Source: Pseudomonas congelans (GTDB lineage: Bacteria; Pseudomonadota; Gammaproteobacteria; Pseudomonadales; Pseudomonadaceae). From it: a stretch of DNA of 64,000 nt. The number at the start of each line of letters is the position of its first letter. Positions within the stretch are counted from its first letter, which is position 1. The notes beneath the pieces are model-generated. The model was not told the origin of the DNA and ran no database searches. It worked only from the letters and a program-made list of their open reading frames with translations. This document shows positions 1 through 9,300 of this stretch, in pieces. Made by a program: the position numbers and the translations under genes. The DNA lies in the NCBI RefSeq assembly GCF_900103225.1, contig NZ_FNJH01000004.1, forward strand, positions 396,502-460,501, read 5' to 3'.

Positions 1-133
1 CGGCACTTTTTACCGTTTGAACATAGACCCGAGGCAGCTCGGGCTCAGCCGGTTTTTCCTCGCCACAGCCCGCCAGCGCCGCCAGGGCAGCGGCCAGACC
101 GAACGTAACCAGTCTTGAAATACGAACGGGCAT
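1..133 (-). CDS. RND efflux periplasmic adaptor lipoprotein, N-terminal part only
   Basis: Reading leftward from an ATG at 131-133 gives a lipoprotein signal peptide of about 22 residues ending in a lipobox (LAGC), followed by an acidic/proline-rich linker and the start of a strand region (PRVYVQTVK). This opening is typical of membrane-fusion (HlyD/AcrA-family) subunits of RND efflux pumps, which are anchored to the inner membrane by a lipid and bridge the pump to the outer-membrane channel. The gene runs off the left edge, so neither the hairpin nor the barrel domains can be seen. The family call is an inference from this short N-terminus. A purine-rich ribosome site (GGAG) precedes the ATG. 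Confidence 0.6.
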   Translation of the reverse strand, partial: MPVRISRLVTFGLAAALAALAGCGEEKPAEPELPRVYVQTVKSA

Positions 134-579
134 GCAAACTCCTTGTGCGACTGCCGGGTGCGGGCGTGATCAGGGCGAGAGAATAGCGCGAGTATGCGAC
201 TGTATGCGAGAGGGAGGGTTCATTGAAACAGGGCAGAAAGCGGTTGCGCGGGAGAGGCGCACAGCACCTTTCTTTTGAAGATGGTCAGTTCAAACTCCGG
301 CAAAGACATTGTCTTGAGCATCTCTGCCGAACGTGAAAGTAGTGTACATATCAAACCACCGATTCATGCCCCTCACGGATTGAATGCAAGAGCTCTTCAG
401 GTATCGGTGGCATCCTGTCGACTTCAGACAACTAACGTTGGAAGGCGGGCTTTCTTAAATTCCGGTATTTTGGATAGCCCCGTCCAGGGATAACAGATGA
501 CTGCGTTTGTGCGACGTTTCGTTCTAATAGTAAGCACTCAGCTGAGTCAGGCTGGAGAAATCATGCACAGATAAACGTA
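134..579. other. Intergenic region, no supported gene
   Basis: This stretch separates the leftward efflux gene from the 3' end of the leftward Rhs gene. It must hold the promoter of the efflux operon. A 72-codon open frame on the plus strand (275-493) has no convincing ribosome site and its composition does not look coding. I see no strong hairpin followed by a T-run. Confidence 0.5.
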
Positions 580-1527
580 TCAGTACAAAATAGCTTCACC
601 AACATTGTTTGGCTGACCACCCCCGACGGATGTTCTTCGAATGTCTATAGCGGCAGTAGCAACTTCACTGCTTGAACGCCTTTGCGTAACCCGCTTTATA
701 TTGGTCCCTGCATCCTCCCAACGCTTGATGCGCGGGCTGACTGTCCGAATGGCTAGCACTGGAACCAACATGCCTATTGCCGTCGCGAGCAAAACATCCG
801 CAGCAGGGGCGTCCGGGTCGACCGCGTTGATTACCCGGCTTACCGTAAACACGCTGCTGGCTGCAAGCTGGTCGACTGCTGAGGCCGCTGTCAGTTTCGT
901 TGATAACGGTGCACCGCCCTTGGCGACAGCCTTTATCGCAGGAATAGCCGTTTTTACACCCAGGACAGCACCGAACAAACCGAGCCCTATCCACACAAAT
1001 GAAAGTATCTGACCCTCATCTACCTTATGCCCGGTCGGATCAGACCGATTAACCGGATCGCCCGCGCAGTACGTATATGCGTTCATACCGCCCTTGCCAA
1101 ACGGACTCATACTGTCCGGGCTGTTGAAACGCATCAGTGCCGGGTTGTAGGCGCGATAACCGTTGCCCAACAAGTAGTGACCCGTAACAGGGTCAGGTTG
1201 CTCGCCATTGAATCCGGGCAGGTGATTGATTGAAGGTCGATGACCGTATGCCATATAGGCAATGGCAGCGCTTGATCCTGCCTGCACGGTGGCGAGCACA
1301 CTATGTTGTTGGTCGGAGGCCATCAATGTCGCGCCGAGTGCGGATTGCCCGGCAAGCAGTTGGCGGTCGTGACCCAGGAAGCGCCAGTGTTCGGCGCCCT
1401 GAAGCTCGCTGACCCAGCGGTCTGACTGGTAGAACGTACGTGCGATTGCCTCGGACAGCGGCGTGCGCATTGCGAGCCGATCCAGGGCGTCGTAGCTGTA
1501 GCGGCATAAAACTCTTTTCTGAGGCAT
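580..1527 (-). CDS. Orphan Rhs-repeat-associated core protein with variable membrane-like C-terminus
   Basis: 315 aa. Residues 1-165 carry the conserved Rhs-associated core as found at the end of YD-repeat toxins, including GFNGEQPDPVTGHYLLGNGY and the terminal DPxNRSDPTGH at which conservation normally stops. The remaining 150 residues are unrelated to the core and contain two hydrophobic stretches (about 172-192 and 235-262) that may span or insert in a membrane. No N-terminal YD-repeat shell is present, but such short stand-alone core-plus-variable-tail proteins are common in Pseudomonas, so this need not be a truncation. By analogy with polymorphic toxins the tail may be an effector; its activity cannot be read from sequence. 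No obvious immunity gene lies downstream, where 134-579 looks empty. Confidence 0.75.
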   Translation of the reverse strand: MPQKRVLCRYSYDALDRLAMRTPLSEAIARTFYQSDRWVSELQGAEHWRFLGHDRQLLAGQSALGATLMASDQQHSVLATVQAGSSAAIAYMAYGHRPSINHLPGFNGEQPDPVTGHYLLGNGYRAYNPALMRFNSPDSMSPFGKGGMNAYTYCAGDPVNRSDPTGHKVDEGQILSFVWIGLGLFGAVLGVKTAIPAIKAVAKGGAPLSTKLTAASAVDQLAASSVFTVSRVINAVDPDAPAADVLLATAIGMLVPVLAIRTVSPRIKRWEDAGTNIKRVTQRRSSSEVATAAIDIRRTSVGGGQPNNVGEAILY

Positions 1528-1632
1528 GACAGGCCACCCGGATTGTGATCCTTGTTAGCGAGATACGCGTTTTCAAGGACCACAATGAACGCCCGGAACC
1601 GCAACAGCTACTCGTAGAATTGCTAGGTAGTG

Positions 1633-1851
1633 TCAATGCTTATGAATGCACTCCAGCGAACGCTCCAGCTCGGCCTTGGCCATATTGATCAGGTGCACCA
1701 CCGAGAATGCCAGATCACGCTTCAGGCCATCGAGGTTGTCACCGGTTTCATACGCAGTGGCAGAGGCACAGCGCAGTATGTCGCTGACCTGTATCAGGGA
1801 GTCTTCAAGAGAGGTGGGGAGCGGCGGGGACGGGGTTGAGTTGATCATCAT
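1633..1851 (-). CDS. DUF3077 family small protein
   Basis: 72 aa from the ATG at 1849-1851, which follows an AGAGG site 5 nt upstream; the open frame extends further to a TTG at 1896 but without a ribosome site. The central segment (SDILRCASATAYETGDNL, then a helix RDLAFSVVHLINMAKAEL) resembles the DUF3077 family, small helical Pseudomonas proteins of unknown function often found beside Rhs-core genes. It lies about 100 bp upstream of the Rhs gene on the same strand, so the two may be co-transcribed. Whether it acts as an immunity or chaperone partner is not known. Confidence 0.65.
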   Translation of the reverse strand: MMINSTPSPPLPTSLEDSLIQVSDILRCASATAYETGDNLDGLKRDLAFSVVHLINMAKAELERSLECIHKH

Positions 1852-2194
1852 GTGTGCCTCTGCAAGTAGGGCCATCAGATGTTCGCTGCTAAACAAACAA
1901 GGGTGGCGACTTTAACGCGGGTTAGCAGACCGGTAGAGAACACAGACCCGGCGCACTCGAAAGTGCCCCACGCAAAGCCGCCATAAACGGTAATTGCGCT
2001 GCGTGTCTCTGGACAGGCTGCTAAACCCGGTCGCTGAAAAAATCAGCGACCGACGCAGCCTAGAGTGCAGATTTGGCAGGCGCAAGAGCCCGGGATTTTC
2101 TCGGAAAAGTCATACGCAGGAAAGAGAAAAGACTGAAAGAAAGGTCCTGCAGGGCAGGTTTTTCGTGAGCGGAAGTAACCTGACTCTCTCAGAA
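1852..2194. other. Gene-free stretch with two hairpins
   Basis: No open frame here is convincing. A perfect 9-bp hairpin (GGTCGCTGA / TCAGCGACC, five-A loop) occupies 2029-2051, and a 5-bp hairpin CCTGC-AGG-GCAGG at 2146-2158 is followed by five T residues. The second looks like a weak rho-independent terminator for plus-strand transcription, although no plus-strand gene precedes it. A small plus-strand RNA ending near 2163 is possible but unproven. Confidence 0.35.
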
Positions 2195-2316
2195 GAGGAC
2201 GCAGAGCGTCCAGAACGGCATTCCCACGCGGAGCGTTGGAACGATCAGTTGAGAGCGCCTATCGTTCCTCACGCTCCAGCGTGGGAATGCCCTTCGTGAC
2301 GCTCCGCGTCATCCTC
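2195..2316. repeat. Paired extragenic inverted repeat (GGACGCAGAGCGTCC family)
   Basis: Two arms in opposite orientation: the left arm runs from GAGGACGCAGAGCGTCC to GGAACGAT (2195-2244), the right arm is its imperfect reverse complement ending in GTCATCCTC (2259-2316). Each arm contains two small palindromes (GACGC-AGA-GCGTC type and CCACGC-GGA-GCGTGG type). The same unit recurs at 4282, 10892-11490, 17309-17519, 54730, 59931 and 63843. It behaves as a REP/BIME-like extragenic family. It could fold into long hairpins in RNA at the end of the binding-protein gene. Confidence 0.85.
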
Positions 2317-2328
2317 AAGCCGCGCCGA

Positions 2329-3348
2329 TCAACTGCCCTCGGTGCCCTGCGCCTCCTCGAAGAAATAATCCTTCCAGCTCGCCGCCTTGTTTTTCAGCAC
2401 ACCCAGTTCATGCAGTTTTTCAGCGTAAATGAAGGTGCGCTGCGGGGTGATAGTGAAGTCGATTTCAGGGTCGGAGACGATTTTCTCTACCAGCGGCAAC
2501 GGCAGCTTCGATTGCTCGACGCGAATGTAAGTCTGCGCGGCAGCCGGTTTGTCGGCCTTGATGATCTTCTCGGCTTCGGCCAGTGCGTCGTAGAACGCCT
2601 TGTAGGTCTTGGGGTTTTCGTCGTGGAATTTTTCGGTGGTGTAGAGCACGTTGAACGTCGCCTGACCGCCCAGCACGTCGTAGGAGCTGAGCACCTTGTG
2701 CACTTTGGGGTTTTCCAGCGCCTGGTACTGGAACGGCGGGCTGGAAAAGTGCGAGTTGATTTCCGAACCACCGGCAATCAGCGCGGAGGTCGCATCCGGG
2801 TGCGCGAGGCTGACCGAGATGTTGTCGAATTTTTTGTAGTTGTCGTTACCGAACAGCTTGGCGGTTTCGATCTGCAAGGTGCGCGACTGGAAGCCCACAC
2901 CGGCAGCAGGCACGGCGATACGGTCCTTGTCGGTGAAGTCCTTGAGGGTCTTGATGTTGGGGTTGTTGGTCAGCAGGTAATTGGGCATCGAACCCAGCGA
3001 GGCAATCGCCTTGACGTTCTGCTTGCCCTTGGTGCGATCCCAGACGGTCAGCATCGGCGGCACGCCTGCCGAGACCACGTCCAGCGCACCGGCCAGCAGC
3101 GCTTCGTTCATCGCCGTGGCGCCGGAGATGCTGTTCCAGTCGACCTTGATGTCCAGGCCCTGTTCCTTGCCGTGTTTTTCGATCAATTTTTGATCGCGCA
3201 CCACGTCGAGGATCAGGTAGCCGATGCCGAACTGCTGAGCGATGCTGATCTTGCCTTCAGCCTGAGCGCCGCCGCTGAGCAGCGCGCCAAACAAGCCGAG
3301 CGTCGCCGCCAACACAGTCAGTGCCGGGCGTTGGAATGCAGTGTTCAT
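2329..3348 (-). CDS. ABC transporter substrate-binding protein, sulfonate/taurine (NMT1/SsuA-TauA) family
   Basis: 339 aa from the ATG at 3346-3348, preceded by GGTGAGA; an upstream in-frame start at 3390 is less likely because it adds 14 residues before a good signal peptide. Residues 1-30 form a Sec signal peptide ending in AQA. The mature part opens with KISIAQQFGIGYLILDVV and contains NEALLAGALDVVSAGVPPM, features of aliphatic-sulfonate/taurine/nitrate binding proteins. It is the last gene of a leftward operon after dioxygenase, ATPase and permease, so it should deliver to that permease the organosulfur compound that the dioxygenase desulfonates. The exact substrate cannot be told. Confidence 0.88.
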   Translation of the reverse strand: MNTAFQRPALTVLAATLGLFGALLSGGAQAEGKISIAQQFGIGYLILDVVRDQKLIEKHGKEQGLDIKVDWNSISGATAMNEALLAGALDVVSAGVPPMLTVWDRTKGKQNVKAIASLGSMPNYLLTNNPNIKTLKDFTDKDRIAVPAAGVGFQSRTLQIETAKLFGNDNYKKFDNISVSLAHPDATSALIAGGSEINSHFSSPPFQYQALENPKVHKVLSSYDVLGGQATFNVLYTTEKFHDENPKTYKAFYDALAEAEKIIKADKPAAAQTYIRVEQSKLPLPLVEKIVSDPEIDFTITPQRTFIYAEKLHELGVLKNKAASWKDYFFEEAQGTEGS

Positions 3349-3386
3349 GTGGTTCTCACCCTGATTAGTCAAAAAAAGACGGCGTT

Positions 3387-4253
3387 TCAACGCTGCATGC
3401 CCCAGCGCTTGACGGTCAGGCGCTCAATGTTGGCAAACAGCAGGTTCTCGACCAGCAGGCCGATGAGGATCACCGCCGCCAGACCTGCAAAAACCTTGTC
3501 GGTATACAGCTCGTTACGGTTCTGGAAGATGTACCAGCCCAGACCGCCCTTGCCGGAGGACGCGCCAAACACCAGTTCGGCAGCGATCAGCGTGCGCCAG
3601 GCAAAGGCCCAGCCGATCTTCAGACCGGCGAGAATCGAGGGCAGCGCAGCAGGGATCAGGATGTGCCAGACAAAGCGCAGGCCTTTGAGACCATAGTTGC
3701 GCCCGGCCATGCGCTGGGTTTCCGAGACACCCAGAAAGCCCGCGTAAGTATTGAGCGCCAGCGCCCACAGCACCGAATGCACCAGCACGAAGATCAGGCT
3801 GTTCTGACCCAGGCCGAACCACAGCAGCGCCAGCGGCAGCAGGGCAATGGCCGGTAACGGGTTGAACATCGCAGTCAGCGTGCTGAGCAGGTCGCGGCCC
3901 AGTTGGGTGGACACTGCCAGGGTGGTCAGGGCGAAGGCCAGCACGATGCCGATCAGGTAGCCCTGGATCAGTACGGTCAGGGAGATCCACACCTTGCCCG
4001 GCAACTCACCGGAAATCAGCCCGTCATAAAAGGCGGCGGCCGTTTGCAGAAAACTCGGCAACAGCAGGTCATTGTTCTGCAGACGTGCGGCCAGCTCCCA
4101 GATCACCGCCAAAGCAATCATGATGACGCATTTGCGCACCCAGCCCAGTTGCCAGATGCGCTGTGTCAGGGGCAGGTCGCGGGCCAGATCTTCCTGAGTG
4201 AAAGGCTCCAGCGTGATTTCATATTCTTCGCGAGCGGGAGGTGCGAGGCTCAT
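3387..4253 (-). CDS. ABC transporter permease, SsuC/TauC family
   Basis: 288 aa, inner-membrane permease with about six predicted helices (first at 40-58). The coupling-helix region (residues about 180-220) has a typical EAA-like loop, AGRNYGLKGLRFVWHILIPA. A cytoplasmic N-terminal extension of about 35 acidic residues precedes the first helix. The gene sits 38 bp upstream of the binding-protein gene and 91 bp downstream of the ATPase gene; a copy of the extragenic repeat occupies that 91-bp gap. The ribosome site before the ATG is weak (GGGAAA), so translation may be lower than for the ATPase. Known homologues transport taurine, alkanesulfonates or nitrate. Confidence 0.88.
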   Translation of the reverse strand: MSLAPPAREEYEITLEPFTQEDLARDLPLTQRIWQLGWVRKCVIMIALAVIWELAARLQNNDLLLPSFLQTAAAFYDGLISGELPGKVWISLTVLIQGYLIGIVLAFALTTLAVSTQLGRDLLSTLTAMFNPLPAIALLPLALLWFGLGQNSLIFVLVHSVLWALALNTYAGFLGVSETQRMAGRNYGLKGLRFVWHILIPAALPSILAGLKIGWAFAWRTLIAAELVFGASSGKGGLGWYIFQNRNELYTDKVFAGLAAVILIGLLVENLLFANIERLTVKRWGMQR

Positions 4254-4281
4254 GATTCGGGTTTCCCGGTATTCGTGTAGA

Positions 4282-4332
4282 GAGGACGCGGAGCGTCCTG
4301 AAAGGCATTACCACGCGGAGCGTGGGAACGAT
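4282..4332. repeat. Single arm of the extragenic repeat inside an ABC operon
   Basis: The segment GAGGACGCGGAGCGTCC ... CGTGGGAACGAT is one arm of the repeat family found at 2195-2316. It lies between the ATPase and permease genes of one operon, so it will be transcribed and can form two successive hairpins in the mRNA. This could attenuate or protect the transcript at this point. Confidence 0.8.
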
Positions 4333-4344
4333 CAAGGCAGTCGC

Positions 4345-5226
4345 CTAGTAAGCAATCCGGATGTCCTGAAAATTCAGATCCTGCTCCACCGGCCCGGCCT
4401 CGCCTTCATCGAACAACAACCGATGAATACGCTGCGCGGTCTGCTGAAAGCCGACGCCGCCGAGGCTTTTCAGGTCGTATTGGTGGCTGTTGATTTCAGC
4501 CCGTACACGGCCCGGATGCGGTGACAGCAGCAGGATGCGGTTACCGACCACCAGCGCTTCCTCGATGGAGTGGGTGACGAACAGCAGCGTGAAGCGGACT
4601 TCATCCCACAGCTCGAGCAACTCTTCCTGCATCTTGCGTCGGGTCAGTGCATCCAGCGCGGCGAACGGTTCGTCCATCAGCAGGATTTTCGGTTGCATGG
4701 CCAGGGCTCGGGCAATCGCCACGCGGGCTTTCATGCCACCGGACAAGGTGTGCGGGTAGGCATCGGCAAACGCACTGAGGCCGACCTTTTCCAGGTAATA
4801 ACGTGCACGCTCCAGCGCTTCGGGGCGCTTCAACGTGCGTGATGCCAGCAGCGGAAACATGACGTTCTCGATCACGGTTTTCCACGGCGGCAACTGGTCG
4901 AATTCCTGAAACACCACGATGCGGTCGGGGCCAGGCTCGGTGACCTGCTGTCCTGCCAGACGAATCTCGCCCTCACTGGGCTCGATGAAACCGGCCACCG
5001 CCTTGAGCAGGGTCGACTTGCCGCAACCGGACGGGCCGAGCAGCACGAAACGATCGGCCGGATCGACTTCGAAACTGACCTGATGCGTCGCCCGCACCAC
5101 CCGTTCCGGGGTGCGGTATTCGAGGCTCACGCCGCGGACTTGCAACAAGGCTTCAGCGGTGGGCTGTGCAGCCGGTTGCGGCTGGGTGCTGGTGCTGGCC
5201 GTGTGGCCTTGCGCGACAGCATTCAT
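4345..5226 (-). CDS. ABC transporter ATP-binding protein, SsuB/TauB family
   Basis: 293 aa. Walker A GPSGCGKST near residue 68, Q-loop in VVFQEFDQLPPWKTV, signature LSGGMKARVAIARAL near 160, Walker B ILLMDEPFAALDALT and the switch histidine in FVTHSIEEAL. The nucleotide-binding domain is preceded by about 30 Gln/Ala/Pro-rich residues. The start is supported by AGGAGAG 7 nt upstream. It follows the dioxygenase gene by 16 bp, so the two are surely co-transcribed. It energises uptake through the 3387-4253 permease. The signature carries Lys-Ala where the family usually has Arg-Gln, a minor change. Confidence 0.9.
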   Translation of the reverse strand: MNAVAQGHTASTSTQPQPAAQPTAEALLQVRGVSLEYRTPERVVRATHQVSFEVDPADRFVLLGPSGCGKSTLLKAVAGFIEPSEGEIRLAGQQVTEPGPDRIVVFQEFDQLPPWKTVIENVMFPLLASRTLKRPEALERARYYLEKVGLSAFADAYPHTLSGGMKARVAIARALAMQPKILLMDEPFAALDALTRRKMQEELLELWDEVRFTLLFVTHSIEEALVVGNRILLLSPHPGRVRAEINSHQYDLKSLGGVGFQQTAQRIHRLLFDEGEAGPVEQDLNFQDIRIAY

Positions 5227-5242
5227 GAACGGCTCTCCTGAA

Positions 5243-6139
5243 TCAAAATGGCGCGGTGCCTTGAATGGTCGTGCGATGCAGTTTGCGGCGCAGATGCGCC
5301 GGGCAGCCGGCAGCCAGGTGGATCAGGGAGCGGTTGTCCCAGAACACCATGTCGTTGGCCCGCCACTGGTGCCGATAGATGTGCTCGGGCTTCACGCTGT
5401 GGGCGTAAATCTCGTTGAGAATCTGGCGGCTTTCGTCCTCCGGTAGACCGAGAATGCGCGTAGTGAAACCCTCGCTGACAAACAGCGCCTTGCGCCCGTT
5501 TTCAGGGTGAGTGCGAACGATCGGGTGGCTGACTTCCACCACCTGCGCCAGTTGCTCGGCGGTCAGGGTCGGACGCCAGTTGGCGGCGTTATGGCCCTCG
5601 GCGTAGCGTGCGGTGTAACTGTGCACCGCTGAACGCCCTTGGACTGCATCGCGCAGGTGTTGCGGCAACGTCTCCCACGCCAGATGCATGTCTGCAAACA
5701 GCGTATCGCCGCCTTCACTCGGCAGCTCCTGGGCGTAAAGCATCGAGCCCAGGCTCGGCAGCTCCTTGTAGGACAGGTCCGAATGCCAGTATTTACCGGC
5801 ATCGCCCAGACCCACGGGCTTATCGTTCTCGACAATGTTGGAGACGATCAGGATTTCCGGGTGGTTGGCCAACAGAAACTGCTTGAGCACATGGATCTGC
5901 AACACTCCGAAACGCCGACTGAAATCGATCTGCTGTTGCGGCGTGATCTGCTGATCGCGGAACACCACGACATGGTGATTCAGATGTGCCTGATGCACAC
6001 GAGCGAAGTCGGCATCGTTCAACGGCCTGGACAGATCCAGCCCAACGATTTCCGCGCCCACCTTTTCGGTGAATGGACGCACTTCGAAGGATTGCGAAGC
6101 AGGTTGGGCGGACGATGAAGCGAGGGAGGCTGCTGGCAT
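5243..6139 (-). CDS. TauD/TfdA-family 2-oxoglutarate Fe(II) dioxygenase
   Basis: 298 aa, the usual length for TauD. The iron triad is visible: His and Asp in YWHSDLSY (about residues 115-122), the distal His in WDNRSLIHLA, and the 2-oxoglutarate-binding Arg in RKLHRTTI near the C-terminus. These enzymes hydroxylate taurine, alkylsulfonates, sulfate esters or aryloxyacids, releasing sulfite or a cleaved product. As first gene of a four-gene operon with an SsuABC/TauABC-type importer, organosulfur assimilation is the natural role. The start has GGAG 6 nt upstream. The AT-rich 218-bp gap to the divergent autotransporter gene should contain the operon promoter, probably responding to sulfur limitation; no operator was recognised. 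Confidence 0.88.
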   Translation of the reverse strand: MPAASLASSSAQPASQSFEVRPFTEKVGAEIVGLDLSRPLNDADFARVHQAHLNHHVVVFRDQQITPQQQIDFSRRFGVLQIHVLKQFLLANHPEILIVSNIVENDKPVGLGDAGKYWHSDLSYKELPSLGSMLYAQELPSEGGDTLFADMHLAWETLPQHLRDAVQGRSAVHSYTARYAEGHNAANWRPTLTAEQLAQVVEVSHPIVRTHPENGRKALFVSEGFTTRILGLPEDESRQILNEIYAHSVKPEHIYRHQWRANDMVFWDNRSLIHLAAGCPAHLRRKLHRTTIQGTAPF

Positions 6140-6357
6140 GAGAACTCCGACTCCAGAACAATGTGACTGAAAGACGAAACTCTATAGCTATAAGAAAGAG
6201 AATTTAAATACCGTTAAAGAATATCGATAGTGCTGAAATTTTTCACTGCCTCGCTGTGTAACGTCAGCCAGCATAAATGTGTCATGACAGTTACATCGAA
6301 GTGTCAGAACGGCTTGCTAGGGTCGGCGCCTTATTCGACCTGAGTGAAGCGCCCGCT

Positions 6358-9300
6358 ATGCGATCCAATAAACCGGTTGTCCATGTCATGGTGTCGTCAT
6401 TGATACTGTCGCTGCTTGCCGTCTCGGTTCAGGCAGCGAGCCGTTCCAGTGACAATCGTATAAACGGCGTCGACCTGCTCTCGGGGTTCAACACCCTGTG
6501 GACGACCGGCGCAACCTGGGACACCGGCACGCCGACGGTCCTCGGCCAGAGCCTGCTTCGGCGCAACCTGCAAATCGTGGTCGACCGAGCCAACTCGCGC
6601 ACGCTGGCGCAGGAAACCGCCGCCTATTTCGATGACCGCCGTGACCAGAGCTATAGCGCCATCAGCGGTCTGGGCTCGCTGAGCGATGCCTATAAAGCAG
6701 GCGCGGGCGCTTTCACGACCATCACGCAATTCGACGACAGCAACAAAACCGTCAAGTACGACGACAAGGGCAACGGCGCAGGCAGTTCGTCCTCGGCGCT
6801 GGGCAAAGTGGTCGATCTGGTCGGTGCCGTACGCAACGATGCCTCCACGACCCCGGCCAAGTCCCACTATCTGTATCCACGACCATGGCGGCAGAGCCTG
6901 GACGGACAGAGCCTGGCATTCGTCGTCGCACCCTCCCTGCGCCCGGCCGAAAGCACCACACCGGCAAGCGACTCGGGTTTCCCCAGCGGTCACACCAACG
7001 CCGCCTACCTCTCAGCCTACGCATTGGCCTACGCGATCCCCGAGCGGTTCAGCGAGTTGATGCTGCGTGCTTCGGAGATCGGCGACAACCGCATAGAAGC
7101 CGGTATGCACTCGCCCTTCGACGTGATGGGCGGGCGTATCACGGCGACCTATTTCGCCATCGACAACCTGTCCAATTCCGCCAACACGCAATTGCGCGCC
7201 GATGCTCGCGCCCAGGCGCTGGCCTATTTCACCGCTCAGTGCGGCGGCAACGTCAACAATTGCATGACGGCCATCGACCCGGCCACCGACCGCACTTCCC
7301 AACATGCACAGGACAAGGCGCTGTACACCGCGCGCATGACCTATGGCTTCGACCCGGTCGGCCCGACCAACCTCGCCCCGGTCGTGCCGACCAACGCTGA
7401 AGTGCTGCTGGAAACACGCTTCCCGTACCTCGACGCCAGCCAGCGCCGCGAGATTCTGGCGACCACCGAACTGTCGTCGGGCTATGCAGTGATCGATCAG
7501 TCAGGTGGCTACGGTCGCTTGAACCTGTATGTCGCAGGCGATGGTTACGGCGCGTTCAATTCCAACGTCACCGTCAACATGAACGCCAGCCTAGGCGGCT
7601 ATAACGCCATCGACGCCTGGCGCAACGACATCAGCGGCAGCGGTGCGCTGATCAAGAACGGTACGGGCAACCTGATCCTGACCGGCAACAACACCTACTC
7701 GGGCGGCACGCTGATCAACGGCGGCACCCTGACCGGTCATGCCCAGGCCTTCGGCAGCGGCACGATCACCGACAACGCAACGCTGGTGGTCGATCAGTCC
7801 ACCAACGACACCCTCGCCAACACCCTGACCGGCAACGGTGCGCTGATCAAGCGCGGCGTCGGTTCACTGAACCTGACCGGCAACAGCAGCCTGTCCGGCG
7901 CGACGACCCTACAGGCCGGTCGCCTGGCGGTAAATGGCAACCTCGGTAACTCCGTCGTCAGCGTGCAGCAAGGCGCAACGCTGGGTGGCAACGGCACCGT
8001 CGGCGGCATCAATGTCGCTCAGGGCGGCACGGTTGCGCCGGGTAATTCGGTCGGGCAACTGAACGTCAACGGTGACGTCAACCTGGCTCAGGGTTCGGTC
8101 TATCAGGTGGAGTCGGACGCCAACGGCAATGCCGACCGTATCGTCGCCAGCGGTCGCGCGACGATCAATAACAGCACGCTGTCACTGGTCGAGGGCGGTA
8201 ACTGGCTGGCCGCCAGCCGTTACTCGATCCTCTCCGCAGCCGGTGGCGTGAGCGGTGCATTTGCCGCCGTGCAAACCAACTTCGCGTTCCTTACCCCGAC
8301 GTTGAACTACACCGCCACCGATGTCGGGCTGACGCTGGATCGCAACGCACAAACCTTCGCCAGCCTGGCGACCACGCGCAACGCCAAGGCAGTCGCGCAG
8401 GGTCTGGACAGCGCGGGAGCAGGCAATGCGCTGTGGCGTCAGGTGGTGCAGGACGACGCCTCGACAGCACAGGCGACCTTCAAGGCGCTGTCCAACGAGC
8501 TGCATGCATCGACACAATCTGCACTGATCGAAGACAGCCGGCTGGTGCGCAATGCCATGAACGGTCGCATGCAACAAGCGCAATCCGCACAGGCGTTCGG
8601 CAGCACCACGCAAACCCTGGCCGGTGATGCCTCGCGCGGTGTGGTGTGGACCCAGGCCATCGGTGCGACCGGCCAGACCGACAGCAGCCGCGACGCTTCG
8701 GGCCTCGAAACCCGCACCAGCGGCCTGCTGTTCGGCGCCGACGTACCGCTCGACGACACTTGGCGTGTGGGTGCATTGGCCGGCTTCAGCAACAGCAGCT
8801 TCGACCTGCGCCACGCGTCCGGTTCGACCGACAGCGACAACTATCATCTGGGTGTCTATGGCGGCGCAAAATGGGGCCAACTGGGCCTGCGCCTCGGCGC
8901 GGTACGCACTTGGCACGAGCTGACCGCCAAGCGCACGCTGGACCTGCCGGGCTCGTCCGAGCACTTCAAGGAAGACTACAAGGCAGCGACCAATCAGGTC
9001 TTCGGCGAACTGGGCTACACCCTGGAAATGGGCAACGCACAACTTGAACCCTTCGCCAACCTGGCGCACGTACGCCTGGACACCGACGCCTTCGACGAGA
9101 ACAGCAACGCCATCAGCCTGCAGAACAAGTCCCAGGACAACCACATCACCTTCAGCACCGTGGGCCTGCGTGCAGCGACCCGCCTGAGCGCTGGCAGCGT
9201 CGTGATCAAACCCAACGCAACACTGGGCTGGCGCCGCGCCTACGGCGACGTCACCCCGGAAAGCCGCTCGGCCTTCAGCGGCGGTGACACCTTCGAACTC

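Noticed and set aside
275..493. 72-codon plus-strand open frame
   Set aside because: No ribosome site, no recognisable pattern, and composition unlike neighbouring genes.
2236..3696. 486-codon open frame on the plus strand
   Set aside because: It lies antisense to the sulfonate binding protein and permease, whose products are recognised; long antisense frames are expected in high-GC genes.
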